In this document: piece by piece, positions 58,817 through 64,000 of the stretch
Numbering within the stretch: the stretch's first letter is position 1
Layout of the letters: the number at the start of each line of letters is the position of its first letter
Assembly (NCBI GenBank): GCA_959604825.1
Contig: CAUHCN010000009.1
Span: 1-64,000 of the forward strand
Direction: 5' to 3'
Source: an uncultured Collinsella sp.
Lineage (GTDB): Bacteria; Actinomycetota; Coriobacteriia; Coriobacteriales; Coriobacteriaceae
Length of the DNA: 64,000 nt
The notes under the pieces: generated by a model
Database searches by the model: none
The model's input: only the letters and a program-made list of their open reading frames with translations
Told to the model about the DNA's origin: nothing
Program-made: the position numbers and the translations under genes

Positions 58817-61177
58817 GTGAAGCTCGATACACTCGAGATTGGAAAGGACGCCGTTGTCGCATCGGTGACATCCGATGATCAGGCGCTCCGACAGCATATT
58901 TTGGACATGGGCCTAACGCCGGGCACCGAAGTCACCATGATGAAATACGCCCCTATGGGAGATCCGCTCGAGATCCGTCTGCGTGGCTACGAGTTGACAC
59001 TGCGCAAGGACGATGCCGCCCGCATTGAGCTCGTGGGCATTCACGATACCGATATGGGTCCGCGCGCTAACGCTGCAATCGGCACGACGGAGCATCCGGC
59101 ACTCGGCGAGGGGACGTATTCGCCCCGTGCGGCAAAAACGGCCGTGCCCGAGGACGCACCGCTGCACTTTGCCCTCGCCGGCAACCAAAACTGCGGTAAG
59201 ACCACGCTGTTCAACCAGCTTACGGGCTCCAACCAGCACGTCGGTAACTTTCCCGGCGTGACGGTCGACCGCAAGGACGGCACTATCCGTAACCACCCCG
59301 AGGCGAGCGTTACCGACTTGCCCGGTATTTACTCGTTGTCGCCGTACACGGGCGAAGAAATCGTCAGCCGCCAATTCATCTTGGACGAAGACCCCGACGC
59401 CATCATCGACATCATCGACGCCACCAACATCGAACGTAACCTGTACCTGACACTGCAGCTCATGGAGCTCGACCGCCCCATGGTCATCGCGCTCAACATG
59501 ATGGACGAGGTGACCGCCAATGGTGGTGCCGTAGACGTCAACCTGCTCGAGAGCCTGCTGGGCGTGCCTGTTGTTCCCATTAGCGCTGCCCGCAACGAGG
59601 GCATTGGCGAGTTGGTGGATCATGCCTTGCACGTGGCGCGGTTCCGCGAGCGCCCCGGTCGCCTGGACTTCTGCGCGCCCGATGGTCCAGACGGCGGCGC
59701 GCTGCATCGCTGCATCCACGGCATTGCCAACCTGATCGAGGACCATGCCGCGACGGCGCATATCCCGGTGCGTTTTGCGGCGACCAAGCTGGTTGAGGGC
59801 GACGAGCTGGTGACCGAGGCGCTTCATCTGGACCGTAACGAACTTGACGCCATCGAGCACATCGTTACCCAGATGGAGGGTGAGGCCGGTACCGACCGTC
59901 TATCTGCACTGGCTGACATGCGCTTCGGCTTTATCGGCGACGTGTGTGGGCGCTGCGTCGTCAAGCCGCACGAGAGCCGCGAGCACGTGCGTTCCGTCAA
60001 GATCGACCGCATCCTGACGGGTCGCTACACGGCCATTCCAGCGTTCCTGGTGATCATGGGTCTCGTCTTTTGGCTGACGTTTGGCGTGATCGGCGCGGCG
60101 TTGCAGGGACTTATGGAGGACGGCATCGCTGCCATCATCACCTCGGCCGATGCGGGCCTCAAGGCGTTCGGCACCAACGACGTGGTGCGCTCGCTGGCTG
60201 TCGACGGCGTGCTTACGGGCGTGGGCAGCGTGCTGACCTTCCTGCCGATTATCGTCGTGCTCTTTTTGTTCCTCTCCATTCTGGAAGACTCCGGCTACAT
60301 GGCGCGCGTGGCCTTTGTCATGGATAAAGTGCTGCGTCGCTTTGGCCTGTCGGGCCGCAGCTTCGTGCCTATGCTCGTCGGTTTTGGCTGCACCGTGCCG
60401 GCTATCATGTCGACTCGTACGCTCCCATCCGAGCACGACCGCAAGATGACGGTCATGCTCACGCCGTTCATGAGCTGTTCGGCCAAGTTGCCGGTCTACG
60501 GTCTGCTGTGCGGGGCGTTTTTCCCGCAGGCGACAGTTCCCGCCATGGTCTCGCTCTATCTGATTGGCATTGCGGTCGGTTGCATCGCGGCTTTGGTGCT
60601 CAACCGCACGGCATTTAAGGGCGACCCGGTACCGTTTATCATGGAGCTCCCCAATTACCGTCTGCCGAGCGCCAAGACGACGGTGATGCTGGCATGGGAT
60701 AAGGCCAAAGACTTTATTACCAAGGCCTTTACCATTATCTTTGCCGCTACGGTGGTCATCTGGTTCCTGCAGACGTTCGACATTCGCTTTAATGTGGTCG
60801 CCGATCAGTCGCAGAGCCTACTTGCCGGTCTGGGTAGCATTATCGCGCCGGCGCTGGCGCCGCTTGGCTTTGGCGACTGGCGTGCATCCACGGCGCTCGT
60901 CACCGGACTTATCGCCAAGGAGAGCGTCATCTCGACCCTCACCGTACTTTTGGGTGCAACGTCACCCGCGGCGCTGTCGACCATGTTTTCGCCGTTTACC
61001 GCTTACGTGTTCCTGGTCTTTACGCTGCTGTACCCGCCCTGCGTGGCGGCAATCGGCGCCGTCAAGAGCGAGTTGGGCGGGCGCTATGCCGTGGCCGTAT
61101 TCGCGTTTCAGGTGACGGTCGCCTGGATCGTGGCGTTTGTCGTGCATTCGGCGGGCATATTGCTGGGGTTGGCTTAG
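58817..61177 (+). CDS. feoB: Ferrous iron transporter, FeoA-FeoB fusion
   Basis: 786 aa. Residues 1-75 are a FeoA SH3 domain (LDMGLTPGTEVTMMKYAPMG, LRKDDAARIELVGI). The FeoB G domain starts near 112 with G1 GNQNCGKTT (122-130), G2 FPGVTVD, G3 DLPGIYSLSPYTGEE and G4 NMMDE. The membrane core with the two gate domains (GCTVPAIMSTRTL, TPFMSCSAKLPVYGLL) and about eight to ten helices fills 420-786. Takes up Fe2+ using GTP. The GTG start is used because ATG 58809 hits an immediate stop. FeoC is absent. Confidence 0.94.
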   Translation: MKLDTLEIGKDAVVASVTSDDQALRQHILDMGLTPGTEVTMMKYAPMGDPLEIRLRGYELTLRKDDAARIELVGIHDTDMGPRANAAIGTTEHPALGEGTYSPRAAKTAVPEDAPLHFALAGNQNCGKTTLFNQLTGSNQHVGNFPGVTVDRKDGTIRNHPEASVTDLPGIYSLSPYTGEEIVSRQFILDEDPDAIIDIIDATNIERNLYLTLQLMELDRPMVIALNMMDEVTANGGAVDVNLLESLLGVPVVPISAARNEGIGELVDHALHVARFRERPGRLDFCAPDGPDGGALHRCIHGIANLIEDHAATAHIPVRFAATKLVEGDELVTEALHLDRNELDAIEHIVTQMEGEAGTDRLSALADMRFGFIGDVCGRCVVKPHESREHVRSVKIDRILTGRYTAIPAFLVIMGLVFWLTFGVIGAALQGLMEDGIAAIITSADAGLKAFGTNDVVRSLAVDGVLTGVGSVLTFLPIIVVLFLFLSILEDSGYMARVAFVMDKVLRRFGLSGRSFVPMLVGFGCTVPAIMSTRTLPSEHDRKMTVMLTPFMSCSAKLPVYGLLCGAFFPQATVPAMVSLYLIGIAVGCIAALVLNRTAFKGDPVPFIMELPNYRLPSAKTTVMLAWDKAKDFITKAFTIIFAATVVIWFLQTFDIRFNVVADQSQSLLAGLGSIIAPALAPLGFGDWRASTALVTGLIAKESVISTLTVLLGATSPAALSTMFSPFTAYVFLVFTLLYPPCVAAIGAVKSELGGRYAVAVFAFQVTVAWIVAFVVHSAGILLGLA

Positions 61178-61218
61178 CTATTAATTGACGTCGCCACCTC
61201 TGTGTATTGAGTTGATTG

Positions 61219-61255
61219 CGGCCCCGCATCTGTACTGACGGATGCGGGGCCGTTG
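61219..61255 (+). terminator. Terminator after feoAB
   Basis: CGGCCCCGCATC (61219-61230) and GATGCGGGGCCG (61241-61252), then TTGCT. Perfect 12-bp stem. Confidence 0.75.
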
Positions 61256-61300
61256 CTATATAATCCCCCACCGCTCAAGATAATCGGAGAGGTTTCCTAC

Positions 61301-62497
61301 ATGACTCAGGCAAGACAAGATGGCATCACGCTTAAGCAGTGGCTCCCGCTTATCGGGCTCGCCTGCTGCGCGTTCGTATTCAACACGTCGGAGTTCATGC
61401 CCATTGGCCTTCTGACTGATATTGCCGCGTCGTTCTCGCTCACCGAGGCCCAGGCAGGCATCATGATTTCGGTCTATGCCTGGGGCGTCATGTTGCTGTC
61501 GTTGCCGCTTATGGTGTTTGCCTCGCGCTTCGAGTTCAGGCGTATGCTGCTCGGCGTGCTTGCCGTGTTCTCGCTGGGCCAGTTCCTGTCCGCCGTGGCG
61601 CCGACCTATCCCATCTTGGTCTGCGCACGCCTGGTGGTCGCCTGCGCGCACGCCGTGTTCTGGTCGGTCGCTTCGATCATAGCCTCGCGCCTGGTCGATA
61701 CGCGTCATGGGGCGCTCGCCATCAGCATGATCGCCACGGGCTCGTCCATCGCGCAGATCTTCGGCCTGCCGATCGGCCGCGCCATCGGCCTGGCCGTGGG
61801 CTGGCGCATGACGTTTGCCGTGGTTGGAGCCTTCTCTGCCGCCGCGGTGGTGTACCAGGCAGCGGTGTTCCCGGTCATGCCGGCGGGCGAGCGCTTTACC
61901 GTCAAACAGCTGCCCGAGCTGCTCAAGAACCCGTTCCTGATTGCGCTCTACGCGGTCACGGTCTTTATGGCGACCGGCTACTACGCGGGTTACAGCTATA
62001 TCGAGCCCTTCCTGGCGCAGGTCGCCCATGTCAACGCAAGCGCCATCACCATGACGCTGACGGCGTTTGGCTGCTCCGGTCTGCTCGGAAGCTGGCTGTT
62101 CGGCCGACTGTTCGATGGGCATCGCTTTCCGTTCTTGGCTATCACACTCTCCGGCGTGCCGGTGGCTCTGCTGCTCATGGGTCCGGTTGCACCGTCGCTC
62201 GTTGTCGTTCTCGCTGTTTGCGCGCTATGGGGCTGCTGCTCCACGGCCTTTAACATGGCGTTCCAGGCCGAGCTCATCAAGTACACGCCGGCGGACTCGT
62301 CGGCTGTCGCCATGTCGATCTTCTCGGGCCTGTTTAACCTCGGCATCGGCACGGGCACCGCGATCGGCGGCGCCGTGGTTTCGGGTCCCGGTATCACCTG
62401 GATCGGCTTCGCGGGCGGGGCGATTACCGTCGTGGGCGTCATCCTCGCCATTACGGTGCTGTTCCCGGCCATACGCCGCGCAAAGCCCGTCGCCTAA
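61301..62497 (+). CDS. MFS exporter, SotB-like sugar/drug efflux
   Basis: 398 aa, 12 predicted helices. FNTSEFMPIGLLTDIAASF near residue 25 matches the SotB/YdhP branch of DHA1 transporters, which export sugars, purine nucleosides or drugs. MFS motif A is seen loosely as FASRFEFRRML. ATG 61301 follows CGGAGAGG; the longer frame has no ribosome site. Substrate not determinable. Confidence 0.85.
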   Translation: MTQARQDGITLKQWLPLIGLACCAFVFNTSEFMPIGLLTDIAASFSLTEAQAGIMISVYAWGVMLLSLPLMVFASRFEFRRMLLGVLAVFSLGQFLSAVAPTYPILVCARLVVACAHAVFWSVASIIASRLVDTRHGALAISMIATGSSIAQIFGLPIGRAIGLAVGWRMTFAVVGAFSAAAVVYQAAVFPVMPAGERFTVKQLPELLKNPFLIALYAVTVFMATGYYAGYSYIEPFLAQVAHVNASAITMTLTAFGCSGLLGSWLFGRLFDGHRFPFLAITLSGVPVALLLMGPVAPSLVVVLAVCALWGCCSTAFNMAFQAELIKYTPADSSAVAMSIFSGLFNLGIGTGTAIGGAVVSGPGITWIGFAGGAITVVGVILAITVLFPAIRRAKPVA

Positions 62498-62512
62498 TCA
62501 CGTTCCCTCATC

Positions 62513-62579
62513 AGTTGCGGTGGAATAGAGACTGTTTGCCCGGTTTATTGGTCTCAACAGTCCCTATTTCACCGCAACT
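62513..62579. repeat. 24-bp inverted repeat after the MFS gene
   Basis: Left arm 62513-62536 starts AGTTGCGGTGGAATAG; right arm 62556-62579 ends TATTTCACCGCAACT. 23 of 24 positions pair, counting one G-U. Ends in TATTTT, so terminator function is possible, but the length and loop resemble the other dispersed repeats. Confidence 0.7.
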
Positions 62580-62651
62580 TATTTTGGGGGAGGGGATGCG
62601 CGGCGGGCATACAATGGATGGCGTTGCGTGAAAGATTACCGGGAGGTTGCT

Positions 62652-64000
62652 ATGTGGGCATACGAGACGACGTTCTACCAGATCTATCCGCTGGGCTTTT
62701 GCGGAGCTCCGCGCGAAAACGCCGCGCCCGTTGCCGAAGATGAGCTCGCCCAGGCTGCCAACGCAGCGCCCAACCCCGATGCGCCCATCATGAAGATCGC
62801 CCAATGGGCCGACTACCTGCAAGAGCTCGGCATCGGTGCTGTGCTCATTAACCCGCCGCTCGAATCCGACAGCCATGGCTACGACACGCGCAGCCTGCGC
62901 CATATCGACCGTCGCCTGGGTGGGGATGCCGATTTTGCCGCCGTGTGCGAGACGCTGCACGCCCATGGCATCCGCGTGGTGCTCGATGCGGTCTTCAACC
63001 ATGTGGGCCGTGGCTTTTGGGCCTTCCGCGATGTGCAGGAGCGCAAGTGGGACTCGCCCTACAAGGATTGGTTCCACATCAGCTTTGACGGCGACTCCTG
63101 CTATGGCGATGGCTTTTGGTACGAGGGCTGGGAAGGCTATTTTGAGCTCGTGAAGCTCAACCTGCAAAACCCCGCCGTGGTTGATTACCTGCTCGAGTCC
63201 GTGCGCCGTTGGGCCGACGTCTTTGGCGTCGACGGCCTGCGCCTGGACGTTGCCTATATGCTCGACCGCGACTTTATGCGCCGCCTGCACGCCTTTGCCC
63301 GTGAGCTCAAGCCTGACTTTGTGCTGATCGGCGAGACGCTCCACGGCGACTACAACCAGATCGTCAACGACGAGATGCTCGACTCCTGCACCAACTACGA
63401 GTGCTACAAGGGCCTGTACTCCAGCTTTAACTCGGTCAATATGTTCGAGATCGCGCACTCGCTGCACCGCCAGTTTGGCGGCGACCCCTGGTGCATCTAC
63501 CGCGGCAAGCACCTGCTGTCGTTTGTCGACAACCACGACGTGCCGCGCCTGGCAAGTATCCTCACCGACAAGTCGTGCCTGCGTCCCGCCTATGGCATGC
63601 TCTTTGGCATGCCGGGCATCCCGTGCGTCTACTATGGCAGCGAGTGGGGAATTGCCGGTGAAAAGGGTGGCCCCGATGGCGACTGGGCGCTGCGACCTGC
63701 GCTCGATGAGCCTGCGCCCAACGAGCTGACGGCCTTCATCAAGCAGCTCGCGCACCTTCGCTCGGCCGACGACGCGGCGGCCCGTGCTCTCAACTACGGT
63801 GCCTATCGCAACGTGGTGATCCAGAACAAGCAGCTGCTGTTCGAGCGCGCCTGTGACGGCGCGACGGTGCTCGTGGCGGTCAATGCCGTGAACGAGCCCT
63901 ATACCTTTGGAGCCGGCGAGCTCAACGGCTCCTTTGTCGACCTGCTTGCCGACGATGCGCCCACGGTCGAGCTTACGGGTACCCTCGAGCTTGCACCCTA
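62652..64000 (+). CDS. GH13 alpha-amylase family glycosidase (3' truncated by window)
   Basis: 449 codons visible, open at the window end. The (beta/alpha)8 catalytic motifs are complete: DAVFNHVG (112-119), GLRLDVAYM with nucleophile D199, IGETLHGD with acid E228 and FVDNHDVPR with D296. Cytosolic, with no signal peptide, so it most likely acts on imported malto-oligosaccharides or glycogen. A beta-rich C-terminal domain has begun by residue 400. Start ATG 62652 follows GGGAGGT. Exact specificity (amylase, neopullulanase, cyclomaltodextrinase) is undecided. Confidence 0.92.
   Translation, partial: MWAYETTFYQIYPLGFCGAPRENAAPVAEDELAQAANAAPNPDAPIMKIAQWADYLQELGIGAVLINPPLESDSHGYDTRSLRHIDRRLGGDADFAAVCETLHAHGIRVVLDAVFNHVGRGFWAFRDVQERKWDSPYKDWFHISFDGDSCYGDGFWYEGWEGYFELVKLNLQNPAVVDYLLESVRRWADVFGVDGLRLDVAYMLDRDFMRRLHAFARELKPDFVLIGETLHGDYNQIVNDEMLDSCTNYECYKGLYSSFNSVNMFEIAHSLHRQFGGDPWCIYRGKHLLSFVDNHDVPRLASILTDKSCLRPAYGMLFGMPGIPCVYYGSEWGIAGEKGGPDGDWALRPALDEPAPNELTAFIKQLAHLRSADDAAARALNYGAYRNVVIQNKQLLFERACDGATVLVAVNAVNEPYTFGAGELNGSFVDLLADDAPTVELTGTLELAP

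Overview
The window is a high-GC bacterial chromosome segment from an actinobacterium, most likely class Coriobacteriia and probably Collinsella. This is inferred from gene content, order and codon usage, not from a search. Supporting signs are the actinobacterial-style murI-rph-rdgB run, a fused EcfAA ATPase, LysRS with an extra C-terminal tRNA-binding domain, a FeoA-FeoB fusion, and many short intergenic hairpin repeats. I see no rRNA, CRISPR array, complete IS or prophage gene.

Layout: 1-4.7 kb holds an FMN riboswitch, a RibU/EcfAA/EcfT riboflavin importer and two small FMN-barrel proteins. 4.9-9.9 kb is argCJBD. 9.9-10.6 kb is a gene-poor stretch with nested inverted repeats, duplicated tRNA fragments and tRNA-Val. 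10.7-22.7 kb carries housekeeping genes: asnB, murE, a HAD phosphatase, murI, rph, rdgB, dtd, veg, ispE, tRNA-Pro, tatA, greA, lysS. 23-29.5 kb has a ThrE-type exporter, clpC and pepD. 29.5-32.2 kb (minus strand) has a hipBA toxin-antitoxin pair with a perfect operator, and mntP behind a Mn2+ (yybP-ykoY) riboswitch. 32.3-37.9 kb is disA-ispD-ispF-cysS-rlmB-yacP. 38-43.3 kb is a tRNA and translation block: tRNA-Thr, Tyr, Thr, Met, tuf, rpmG, tRNA-Trp, secE, nusG, rplK, rplA.

43.4-44.9 kb is a ruined leucine operon. An apparently intact Leu-codon-rich leader peptide and attenuator precede a leuA that has lost its start codon, changed a catalytic-motif residue, gained an internal stop, and been joined by deletion to the 3' part of leuB. 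45.2-46.9 kb is a sigma/anti-sigma pair. 47.1-50.6 kb encodes a phosphoesterase, an unusual ParB-like plus BMP-type binding protein, and an MscS channel. 50.9-54.8 kb is a TrpXYZ-like ABC importer and a WYL regulator. 55-57.2 kb has asnS and a PTS IIA protein. 57.4-64 kb has an esterase, a hypothetical protein, feoAB, a SotB-like MFS exporter and a truncated GH13 amylase.

The most unusual non-coding content is four dispersed hairpin families. One is orientation-conserved: it sits just downstream of genes, twice sharing the stop codon, with a GGGACAGG-type loop. The others are a GTCTCGATCTGTAACA family in tandem pairs, a CGTGGATAATCTCCC family, and duplicated tRNA 3' ends. The leucine leader in front of a dead operon and the cytosolic ParB/BMP fusion are the best leads for something new.
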